Position numbers and translations under genes: made by a program | Notes under the pieces: generated by a model | Databases searched by the model: none | Told to the model about the DNA's origin: nothing | What the model saw: only the letters and a program-made list of their open reading frames with translations | Shown here: piece after piece, positions 1 through 5,244 of the stretch | Layout: the number at the start of each line of letters is the position of its first letter | Position numbering within the stretch: the stretch's first letter is position 1 | Assembly: GCA_050305935.1 (NCBI GenBank) | Contig: JBNLGG010000122.1 | Location: forward strand, 1-7,103 | Length of the DNA stretch: 7,103 nt | Source: CAJXNP01 sp050305935 | GTDB taxonomy: Bacteria > Bacteroidota > Bacteroidia > Cytophagales > Cyclobacteriaceae | Direction: 5' to 3'

Positions 1-151
1 GATCATTGAAAATGACTACGCATGAATCAGGAGCTTGCACCTCATAGTATTTTTTTATTTGTTTGAGTCCTTCTGTTTGAGAAAAGCTGTGAAATGGAGC
101 GACACTTGAAAACAATAAAAATGATAATGCGATAAATGGGCGGAGGTTCAT
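1..151 (-). CDS. Partial exported protein, N-terminus only (possible serine hydrolase)
   Basis: The first 50 codons of a minus-strand gene start at the ATG at 151-149 and run off the left edge. The translation begins MNLRPFIALSFLLFSSVAPF and continues HSFSQTEGLKQIKKYYEVQ, then APDSCVVIFND. Residues 1 to about 21 form a clear Sec signal peptide (positively charged start, hydrophobic core, then F-S-Q, a common Bacteroidota cleavage context), so the product is probably exported. The mature start, with a short helix followed by 'APDSCVVIFND', resembles the opening of beta-lactamase-related serine hydrolases ('PGxxVxIxxDG'), but the catalytic SxxK motif would lie outside the window, so this is only a guess. 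It is divergent from the T9SS gene at 760. No convincing ribosome site or -7 box was found upstream. That the frame is coding is fairly sure; the function is not. Confidence 0.6.
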   Translation of the reverse strand, partial: MNLRPFIALSFLLFSSVAPFHSFSQTEGLKQIKKYYEVQAPDSCVVIFND

Positions 152-301
152 AGTAGCGGCTTGACTAGACAAAGCGTCACATTTTTTAAGGGAGGAAAGA
201 TTATTAAAAAAGTGATAATTATACCATTGTTTTCAAATAAACTTGTATCGAAGACAGAAGGTAATGTGTCAAGGTTGGGAGGAGGAGAGGGAGCATTTTT
301 T

Positions 302-316
302 AATACGTAGCGTATT
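302..316. repeat. Short inverted repeat AATACG-TAG-CGTATT
   Basis: Perfect 6-base arms (302-307 and 311-316) flank a 3-base centre. It lies 150 bases upstream of the minus-strand gene at 151 and inside the divergent region. The T-run precedes it on the plus strand and A-residues follow on the minus strand, so it is not a terminator for either direction. A protein-binding site is possible, but so is chance. Confidence 0.35.
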
Positions 317-410
317 CAAGTATAGTCAGCCACTCACTCAAAATAAGTACCATGAACCCGTAATTGTACAAAATATATTTATCGCCGATGTGTAAATGAC
401 TGCAAATAGG

Positions 411-439
411 AAAATTGCCTACTCGTCTTTAAAATTGCC
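411..439 (+). repeat. Two direct repeats AAAATTGCC, 20 bases apart
   Basis: AAAATTGCC occurs at 411-419 and again at 431-439, start to start 20 bases, about two helical turns. In both copies TACT follows directly or after one extra base. The second copy ends 4 bases before the upstream element of the promoter at 443-474, a position suited to an activator or repressor site. The repetition is seen directly; the regulatory role is inferred. Confidence 0.4.
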
Positions 440-442
440 GTA

Positions 443-474
443 CTTGGAAAAAATCTTAGAAACACCTACTTTTG
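443..474 (+). promoter_or_regulatory. Bacteroidota-type promoter (CTTGG...TACTTTTG)
   Basis: TACTTTTG at 467-474 matches the Bacteroidota -7 consensus TAnnTTTG at all fixed positions. TTGG at 444-447 lies 19 bases upstream, the usual spacing for the -33 element (TTG/TTTG). Transcription would start near 480-482. The next good gene start is 760, leaving a leader of about 280 bases, unless the 28-codon ORF at 512 or a non-coding RNA is the product. Confidence 0.55.
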
Positions 475-511
475 CGCGAAATTATTTTTGACGACCGATA
501 TTTTTAACCGC

Positions 512-598
512 ATGGATGTTGACAGGGGTGATCGAAGGCCTCGAAAGGGCACACGTGTCAGTTCCGGGGGCAAAATGCAGAATTTTGATCGTCTGTAG
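512..598 (+). CDS. Possible 28-residue basic peptide ORF behind the orphan promoter
   Basis: An ATG at 512, about 30 bases after the predicted transcription start, opens a frame of 28 codons that stops at TAG 596-598. The peptide begins MDVDRGDRRPRKGTRVSSGG and is rich in Arg, Lys and Gly. It has no signal peptide or membrane segment. The opening resembles the charged, low-complexity N-termini of some nucleic-acid-binding proteins, so it could be the remnant of a longer gene, a leader peptide, or chance. Its only support is the promoter placed upstream. No recognised family. Confidence 0.2.
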   Translation: MDVDRGDRRPRKGTRVSSGGKMQNFDRL

Positions 599-683
599 GC
601 CACCTTTTTAGCCATATGGTAGATGCCAGAGGAAGTTGTATCGATAAAATACGCCCGTTGGTCTTAGTGTAAAATATACTTTA

Positions 684-715
684 TCTAAAAATTGGCTCTG
701 TTAGGTCATTTTAGA
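684..715. repeat. Inverted repeat TCTAAAA...TTTTAGA in leader of T9SS gene
   Basis: Seven-base arms at 684-690 and 709-715 are separated by 18 bases, ending about 45 bases upstream of the T9SS gene start. It could be an operator with half-sites about 25 bases apart, or a weak RNA hairpin. It has no T-run, so it is not a terminator. The arms are A+T-rich, so chance is possible. Confidence 0.25.
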
Positions 716-759
716 AAAGGTCGGGGAATTAACGGGTAAGGAAATAGGATAATGTAAGG

Positions 760-2646
760 ATGATGAAGTATTTTTTGAGCCTATCGCTCATTTTTTTATT
801 CACCAAAGGCTTGTGTCAGGTGAATGGCTATGCAAAAGTAACCAGCATTTCAGGCACTACTTTAAACCTCAGCAACGTAAACGAGACATTTGACACCTTT
901 GAACCAGGTCAAGAGGCAGTTATCATGCAAATGCAGGATGATGTCATCGGATCCAATACCTTAGATAATAGTAGCTTTGGCGACCTGAGTGCCATTGGGT
1001 CGGCGGGCCTTTATGAAATTGTCACCATTGTATCTGTCACTCCCGCTATAGGAACACCCACTTCAGTGACCATTTCCAGTGCTACCAACAATACCTACAA
1101 TACCGGGAGCAATTCTTCTCTACAACTAATTACCTATCCCACTTTTGACGATGGGGGGGGGAACTTTACCACAACGGGCAATATTACCGCTGTGGCTTGG
1201 GATGGGAATGTGGGTGGTGTCATAGCCTTTAAGGTCAATGGCACACTCACATTGTTGCATTCTATAAACGCGGATGGGGCGGGCTTCAGAGGCGGTGCCA
1301 AGTCAGTGGATGAAGGAACGGTGGACTGCTATGCAAACTGGATAACGAATGCCTCAACTCAGTCAGGCGAAAAAGGTGAAGGAATCTACAAAAGGACCGA
1401 CGCTAATTACCGCTATGGAAGGGCAAAAATACTTAACGGCGGTGGTGGTGGAAACCGGCACAACGCAGGAGGTGGTGGCGGTGGAAACGTCACGTCCGGG
1501 GGTGATGGCGGCCCGGGTTACAATTGCTCGGCAACTCCGGTAGGAGGGAATGGTGGTATTTCCTTAAGTGCTCAAATCAGCGCATCCAGAATCTTTATGG
1601 GTGGTGGTGGTGGGGGTGGCCACCAAAACAATTCTGTTGGCTCTAGTGGGGGTGATGGGGGTGGAATAATTTTGATCAGGGCAACAGAAATCATTACTAC
1701 AGCTTCCTGTGGTGGAGTAACGGTTTCTGCTAACGGTGTTGACGCTGCTGGAGCAAACGACGATGGCGCCGGTGGCGGTGGTGCCGGCGGATCAATAATT
1801 TTTGATGTGGACAACTTTAATATTTCAGGAAGCTGTCCTCTTGTCGTAGCTGGGGATGGAGGTGCCGGTGGTTCGGTCAGCGTCGCAACAGTGCACGGCG
1901 GCGGCGGCGGCGGCGGCCAGGGCCGCGTCTTATATTCGGGCATAGAACCAACCAACACTACCACTTCTACAAATAATGGAAATGCAGGATGTAACGATAG
2001 TTCCTCACCCTGTACCAATTCAGCAGGATCGCCTACGGGGACAAGCGGTGATGGGATCACCGACGCAATTGGCAACACGCCCCTGCCGGTATCCTTTCTC
2101 TATTTTAAAGGACAATATGAGGCTGCCACTAAAAGTGTCCTTCTGAAATGGGCTACGGCCAGTGAACGGGACAATGACTATTTTGTTGTTCAGGTGTCAT
2201 GGGACGGAATGAATTTTGACGATGTGGGCACCATTTACGGTTATGGAACAACCAATGAAATGCAAATCTATCAGTTCCAGCACCATTATAATTTTAGCGG
2301 ATATATGTACTACAGGTTAAAGCAGGTAGACCGCAATGGCGACTATGATTTTTCGAAAATCATATTTGTTGAGCATTCGTTTTCACTGGAGACATTGCAA
2401 GTGAATGTGTACCCAAATCCAACAGAAAACAACATCGTCCGCTTTAGGCTGCTGACGGATTCCAATGAGGAGGCATCTGCCACGTTAACAAATTTACAGG
2501 GACGCCAGGTCGCGCTGGTGACCATCGAATCAGAGCACATGCAAAATGAGATTCAGATCAATAGCTACGGTCTGCAGCCCGGAATATATATGTTGAGTAT
2601 TTCCCAGGGGGAACAACTTATATCCAAAAAAATCATCGTCAAGTGA
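760..2646 (+). CDS. Glycine-rich secreted protein with T9SS type A sorting domain
   Basis: A 628-residue exported protein. Residues 1-19 or 20 are a signal peptide (MMKYFLSLSLIFLFTKGLCQ); the Cys lacks a proper lipobox, so a lipoprotein is unlikely. Residues about 20-220 are Ser/Thr-rich and beta-like with no recognised fold. Residues about 227-386 are strongly Gly-rich, with blocks of 5-7 consecutive Gly, including (GGC)7 at 1897-1917. Residues about 441-540 (LPVSFLYFKGQ..., LLKWATASE, YYRLKQVD) match the beta-sandwich module that often precedes the sorting signal in Bacteroidota secreted proteins. Residues 548-628 start VYPNPTENN and end ISKKIIVK, a typical T9SS type A C-terminal sorting domain, so the product is expected to cross the outer membrane and be surface-attached or released. 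ATG 763 is an alternative start and sits better behind the TAAGGA at 754-759. Its job (adhesin or matrix protein) is an inference from composition only. Confidence 0.93.
   Translation: MMKYFLSLSLIFLFTKGLCQVNGYAKVTSISGTTLNLSNVNETFDTFEPGQEAVIMQMQDDVIGSNTLDNSSFGDLSAIGSAGLYEIVTIVSVTPAIGTPTSVTISSATNNTYNTGSNSSLQLITYPTFDDGGGNFTTTGNITAVAWDGNVGGVIAFKVNGTLTLLHSINADGAGFRGGAKSVDEGTVDCYANWITNASTQSGEKGEGIYKRTDANYRYGRAKILNGGGGGNRHNAGGGGGGNVTSGGDGGPGYNCSATPVGGNGGISLSAQISASRIFMGGGGGGGHQNNSVGSSGGDGGGIILIRATEIITTASCGGVTVSANGVDAAGANDDGAGGGGAGGSIIFDVDNFNISGSCPLVVAGDGGAGGSVSVATVHGGGGGGGQGRVLYSGIEPTNTTTSTNNGNAGCNDSSSPCTNSAGSPTGTSGDGITDAIGNTPLPVSFLYFKGQYEAATKSVLLKWATASERDNDYFVVQVSWDGMNFDDVGTIYGYGTTNEMQIYQFQHHYNFSGYMYYRLKQVDRNGDYDFSKIIFVEHSFSLETLQVNVYPNPTENNIVRFRLLTDSNEEASATLTNLQGRQVALVTIESEHMQNEIQINSYGLQPGIYMLSISQGEQLISKKIIVK
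1153..1161 (+). repeat. G9 homopolymer inside the T9SS protein gene
   Basis: Nine consecutive G residues encode three Gly (residues 132-134) in the first quarter of the gene. A gain or loss of one base would shift the frame and remove both the Gly-rich region and the sorting domain. Tracts of this length are known contingency sites in other bacteria; here phase variation is only inferred. A sequencing length error is the alternative, but the full downstream frame argues that nine is right. Confidence 0.8.
1897..1917 (+). repeat. (GGC)7 trinucleotide repeat
   Basis: Seven perfect GGC codons give seven Gly near residues 380-386. Other Gly blocks in this gene use mixed GGT/GGA/GGG codons, so the uniform codon here suggests recent slippage expansion. 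Length changes would be in frame and would alter only the number of Gly residues. Confidence 0.85.
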
Positions 2647-2811
2647 CGGTAGATATCAAATAGTCCAGTATGTTTTGCTTTTTGGCAATCGTGGTAAATG
2701 CACCTGAGGTACTACAAGATTCTATCACCGGATCATTTAGGCAATGAAGAATGCAGATCATTGACTGGGTGTCGTCGGGACTTTTTTATTGTTGATTTCC
2801 TATTTTCTTGC
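2647..2811. other. Convergent intergenic region without a clear terminator
   Basis: The two stops face each other across 165 bases. I found only weak candidates: a 4-base stem TTGC/GCAA around 2674-2687 in a T-rich run, and a T6 run at 2782-2787 after a 3-base stem. Neither is a convincing intrinsic terminator, so termination here may be factor-dependent. The ORFs visible across this stretch are antisense to the DUF1593 gene. Confidence 0.5.
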
Positions 2812-4245
2812 CTATTCGGGCAAAATTTTCACAACTACTCTTTTGTACCTGGAAAGTGCCGGCGAGCCCATGTCCGTCACTTTCAAGATAAAATGGGCGG
2901 TTTCCTCTTTATCCACCTTGGGCGCGATAAAATGCGCCTTGTGTATATTTTCAGCGCCACTGACCTTTATTTCCTCGTCCAGGGTACCCGCTTCGGGATA
3001 GTTAAACCACAGGAAACTGATGTTGTCCCCGTCCGGATCATAAGAGTCAAATGCTTCCAGGTTTATATATTGCCCGGAAGTAACGCTAAACTCGTCAGGA
3101 TGTGACAGCACTGGGATAGGAGGGTGGTTCGCCCCTTCGTATGATTGCAAACACCAATCCATACGTGCCGCAAAATCATGCTGAAAGTCATCCCTCCAGC
3201 GCCACAGGGTTTCCCTAAAACCTTTAAACGATTGCGTATCCTGTTTTACCGATCTTCCAAAGTCGTTGGGCAAATAAGGTGTATAACTGTCAATTGCATT
3301 GGTCCAAATGCCCCTGGTCTCTGGAGCTATTTCCACTATAGATTCTCCTTTTTTTGTCCTGGAAAAATCTGGGTTGTACAACTCATAGCGGCCGCCCCAG
3401 CCGCCCCATTCGGGGTGTTCCGAATCGTTTAGTCCGTTTGGTATCAACGATAAAAATGCGGGTGTGTCCCCTTCCATCCCCCAGGCAACGTTGGGGTAGA
3501 CAGCACCTAAGGGGCCGTGGCCTTGTTGTATATTTTTTGCCAGCCAGTCATTGCTGACCGAAGCGTTGTCAATACCGTCAATTTTTGCCATGATTCCCGT
3601 CCAGGTGGCACTACCATAATCATCACCGGGACTAACAATATAGAATAGCTCGGGAAACTTATTTCTGATCCAGATGCCACTGTCATCCTGATCGGAAATG
3701 GTATAGACACGAAGTTTTTTAATAAGTCTTTCAGCTTCCTTTTTACTCTTCGCTTCGTCGATTTTATATAATGCCTGCGCCAATGTATTCACACCTCCCC
3801 AGGTAGAAATCCACAAGGGTCGGTCGTCGTCTTTCTCCAATTCCCTGATGATCCAGTCAGATCCTTCTGAGTCCATTCCCTCGCCAACTCCCTTCATACC
3901 GTACACGGGAAGGCCTTTTTTCACCAGGGGAAATAAGGCTTTGGCTTCAGGGAAATTCGCGTCGTGTTTTAGGAGGTTCGGCTGCACTTTCTCATAGGCT
4001 TGAAGCACACGGGTGATTGATTCCGGATGGATGGATGATTGCAGCCAGCAGGAGGTGGTCGCTATGATTCCCTTGATATCAATTTCATTGGAATACAGTA
4101 ACAGACGTACTAAAGATTGTGTATCGTCTGGGTCGGCTTCAATGTCTGTCAGGATAATGACCCTGTGTAGACCTTTGTTTTGCGAATAAACTGATGGCGC
4201 GAAAGTGAGTAGCAGGCCTGCTGTCAATATGAGAAATGCTTTCAT
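2812..4245 (-). CDS. Secreted DUF1593 / Sde182-type nucleoside hydrolase-like protein
   Basis: A 477-residue exported protein from the ATG at 4245-4243. This start is chosen over the one at 4311 because it begins directly with a signal peptide (MKAFLILTAGLLLTFAPSVY, then SQ), whereas the longer form puts 22 residues without signal features in front. Residues about 27-300 match the DUF1593 nucleoside hydrolase-like domain: TDIEADPDDTQ (33-43) is the Asp-rich metal-binding motif corresponding to DxDxxxDD of nucleoside hydrolases, followed by LVRLLLYSNE, the ATTSCW segment and WGGVNTLAQAL. Residues about 373-477 are a beta-sandwich C-terminal domain (LEAFDSYDPDGDNISFLWF, YPEAGT), as in Saccharophagus Sde182, a protein linked to carbohydrate metabolism and cellulose binding. 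The substrate is not established. It is probably periplasmic or outer-surface, since no T9SS tail is present. It is transcribed alone and converges on the T9SS gene. Confidence 0.93.
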   Translation of the reverse strand: MKAFLILTAGLLLTFAPSVYSQNKGLHRVIILTDIEADPDDTQSLVRLLLYSNEIDIKGIIATTSCWLQSSIHPESITRVLQAYEKVQPNLLKHDANFPEAKALFPLVKKGLPVYGMKGVGEGMDSEGSDWIIRELEKDDDRPLWISTWGGVNTLAQALYKIDEAKSKKEAERLIKKLRVYTISDQDDSGIWIRNKFPELFYIVSPGDDYGSATWTGIMAKIDGIDNASVSNDWLAKNIQQGHGPLGAVYPNVAWGMEGDTPAFLSLIPNGLNDSEHPEWGGWGGRYELYNPDFSRTKKGESIVEIAPETRGIWTNAIDSYTPYLPNDFGRSVKQDTQSFKGFRETLWRWRDDFQHDFAARMDWCLQSYEGANHPPIPVLSHPDEFSVTSGQYINLEAFDSYDPDGDNISFLWFNYPEAGTLDEEIKVSGAENIHKAHFIAPKVDKEETAHFILKVTDMGSPALSRYKRVVVKILPE

Positions 4246-4268
4246 CGTGCAATAATTAGTAATTCCCC

Positions 4269-4276
4269 TAAAGCTA
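4269..4276 (-). promoter_or_regulatory. Possible -7 element upstream of the DUF1593 gene
   Basis: On the minus strand TAGCTTTA matches TAnnTTTG except for the last base and lies about 24 bases upstream of the signal-peptide start at 4245. No TTG or TTTG was found at the expected distance further upstream, so this is a weak call. If right, it also supports the 4245 start, because the ATG at 4311 would lie upstream of the transcript. Confidence 0.25.
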
Positions 4277-4328
4277 CTAAAATTGGAGATAATCATCCTT
4301 TTCCTTGTCACTATTGACCACCCGCCCG

Positions 4329-4344
4329 CAGGTTTTCCAAACCT
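4329..4344 (-). repeat. REP-like repeat, copy C (inverted)
   Basis: CAGGTTTTCCAAACCT, the palindromic core of the repeat, is read here in the orientation opposite to copies A and B. Arms AGGTTT/AAACCT surround a TCC loop. Similarity outside the core is limited to the GCGGG/GCGAC-type flank, so this is a shorter or more degraded copy. Confidence 0.7.
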
Positions 4345-4491
4345 ATGAATCCAATGGAAATCAGGATTCTATCCGTCAAATGTGCAAACGGGTTTTATCT
4401 ACAGGTGCGCTTTGGACCGAGTTAGGAGTTTGATCAAAGGACAGAAGTTTTTCTCTATTGACAATTAAATCCCGGTGGTAAGACAAGGCTC

Positions 4492-4550
4492 TTGGCCAGG
4501 ACGGTGGATGGAGTCTTCATGCCCACATTCGTCACAGGTTTGGAAAACCT
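4492..4550 (+). repeat. REP-like repeat, copy A
   Basis: This copy aligns with copy B (5308-5365). Over the best 41 bases (4510-4550 against 5325-5365) I count 36 identities, and the match extends more weakly leftward to TTGGC. The 3' end is the palindromic core AGGTTTGGAAAACCT (4536-4550). It lies just beyond the 3' end of the antitoxin gene. It is probably an interspersed genomic repeat, with many more copies expected elsewhere. Confidence 0.75.
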
Positions 4551-4572
4551 TCGGGATTGCACCATCGCGTAT

Positions 4573-4899
4573 TCAGGTAAGTTGCACAAAATTATCTTCA
4601 AGTTTCACGTTGAAGTTAATCTCCGCTTTTAATGCTTTGAAGACTTTTATGATCGTATCGATTGTTGCACTGTTGGCGCTACTTTCAAGCTTCGAAATTT
4701 GCGCTTTTTTTACTCCAACCAACTTACCAAGTTCTTCCTGGGTCAAATGGCGCTCTTGCCTGGCTGCCTTAATCATTTTTCCCAATACATCCATACGAAG
4801 TTCATACTCATATTCGTCTCGATCTTTTGTGCCGATTTTGCCGATGTACTGATCCTTCATTTCGGCAAGCGTGTACGTTTTTATTTTTTTAGTAGCCAT
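4573..4899 (-). CDS. XRE-family antitoxin (HigA-like)
   Basis: A 108-residue protein with a C-terminal helix-turn-helix domain at residues about 38-93. The scaffold LGKMIKAARQERHLTQEELG, then VGVKKAQISKLES (recognition helix about 63-73) and TIIKVFKALKAEI, is typical of the XRE/Cro family. The N-terminal 37 residues (TLAEMKDQYIGKIGTKDRDE) are charged and probably bind the toxin. It starts 12 bases after the toxin stop, with GAGGA four bases before the ATG, so the two are co-transcribed and tightly coupled. Expected role: neutralise the toxin and, with it, repress their shared promoter. The gene ends 23 bases from REP-like copy A. Family assignment is secure; toxin pairing is inferred from position and family. 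Confidence 0.94.
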   Translation of the reverse strand: MATKKIKTYTLAEMKDQYIGKIGTKDRDEYEYELRMDVLGKMIKAARQERHLTQEELGKLVGVKKAQISKLESSANSATIDTIIKVFKALKAEINFNVKLEDNFVQLT

Positions 4900-4911
4900 A
4901 TCATCCTCGTT

Positions 4912-5244
4912 TTACTTGTTTTCAAAATACATTGCCCTAAGTCTTGTTGCCCTTTCAATTTCTTTTCCGGGAACTTTATCCACCTTTTTTATAAAACCAT
5001 GTGTTGCTATTACCAATGTTTCTTTGCTACCTGTTTTATCCCAAAACGCGAGTAAGCAAATTTGAAGCCCGGCAAACTTTGTCCGAAATTCCCAGATTTC
5101 ATTTTTAAGTTTTTTGAAAAGCCTTGGATCATTAGTCTGTTCCGCGAGATCAATGTTGTAGAAGATCTTTTTAGCTGTTTTGATGTCAAGCCCTGCAATA
5201 AATTCATTTGCTTCTTCTAAAAACATTGTTTCAAAAAACCTCAT
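4912..5244 (-). CDS. HigB/RelE-like toxin (phage Gp49-like family)
   Basis: A 110-residue protein matching the Gp49-like/HigB branch of the RelE toxin superfamily throughout: MRFFETMFLEEANEFIAGLD, LFKKLKNEIWEFRTKF, LLAFWDKTGSKETLVIATHG, FIKKVDKVPGKEIERA. Such toxins cleave mRNA at the ribosome. The start at 5244 is preferred over M7 because family members begin with the extra N-terminal strand. Toxin-first order is the higBA arrangement. Odd point: residue 63 is Cys (TGC at 5058-5056) where most relatives, and RelE at R61, carry Arg in the 'YRLLAF' strand; a single C-to-T change from CGC would explain this. Activity may therefore be reduced. Arg54 and the C-terminal GFIKK/ERA motifs remain. 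Confidence 0.93.
   Translation of the reverse strand: MRFFETMFLEEANEFIAGLDIKTAKKIFYNIDLAEQTNDPRLFKKLKNEIWEFRTKFAGLQICLLAFWDKTGSKETLVIATHGFIKKVDKVPGKEIERATRLRAMYFENK

Larger units (their letters stand above)
152..442. other. Divergent intergenic region, left part
   Basis: There is no convincing gene on either strand here. The stretch is A+T-rich except for a purine-rich run at about 272-292. It holds a small inverted repeat (302-316) and a pair of 9-base direct repeats (411-419 and 431-439). No TAnnTTTG box with a matched upstream element was found for the minus-strand gene that starts at 151. Confidence 0.6.
4246..4572. other. Non-coding region with two inverted repeat copies
   Basis: 327 bases between the DUF1593 start and the antitoxin stop contain no gene I can support. 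Two copies of the REP-like repeat lie here in opposite orientation (core at 4330-4344 and repeat at 4492-4550). The sequence between them (4345-4491) shows no recognisable feature. The antitoxin stop is only 23 bases from the second copy, and no separate T-tailed terminator is seen for the toxin-antitoxin operon, so the repeat hairpin may partly serve that role. Confidence 0.5.

Noticed and set aside
267..272. Perfect TTGACA on the minus strand upstream of the gene at 151
   Set aside because: The matching -10 at 17 bases is poor (GATACA), and Bacteroidota promoters normally use TAnnTTTG, which is absent here at the right distance.
1572..2078. 168-codon minus-strand ORF, rich in Pro
   Set aside because: It is the antisense of the Gly-rich region of the T9SS gene: GGN codons read backwards give Pro/Ala. 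There is no family match and no promoter.
2674..2787. Terminator between the convergent genes
   Set aside because: Candidate stems are only 3-4 base pairs, not enough to call an intrinsic terminator on either strand.
2698..3105. 135-codon plus-strand ORF across the convergent region
   Set aside because: Most of it is antisense to the 3' end of the DUF1593 gene, which has clear domain support; the peptide shows no recognisable features.
4475..4852. 125-codon plus-strand ORF overlapping the antitoxin
   Set aside because: Antisense to the XRE antitoxin over most of its length; its first part is only repeat copy A.
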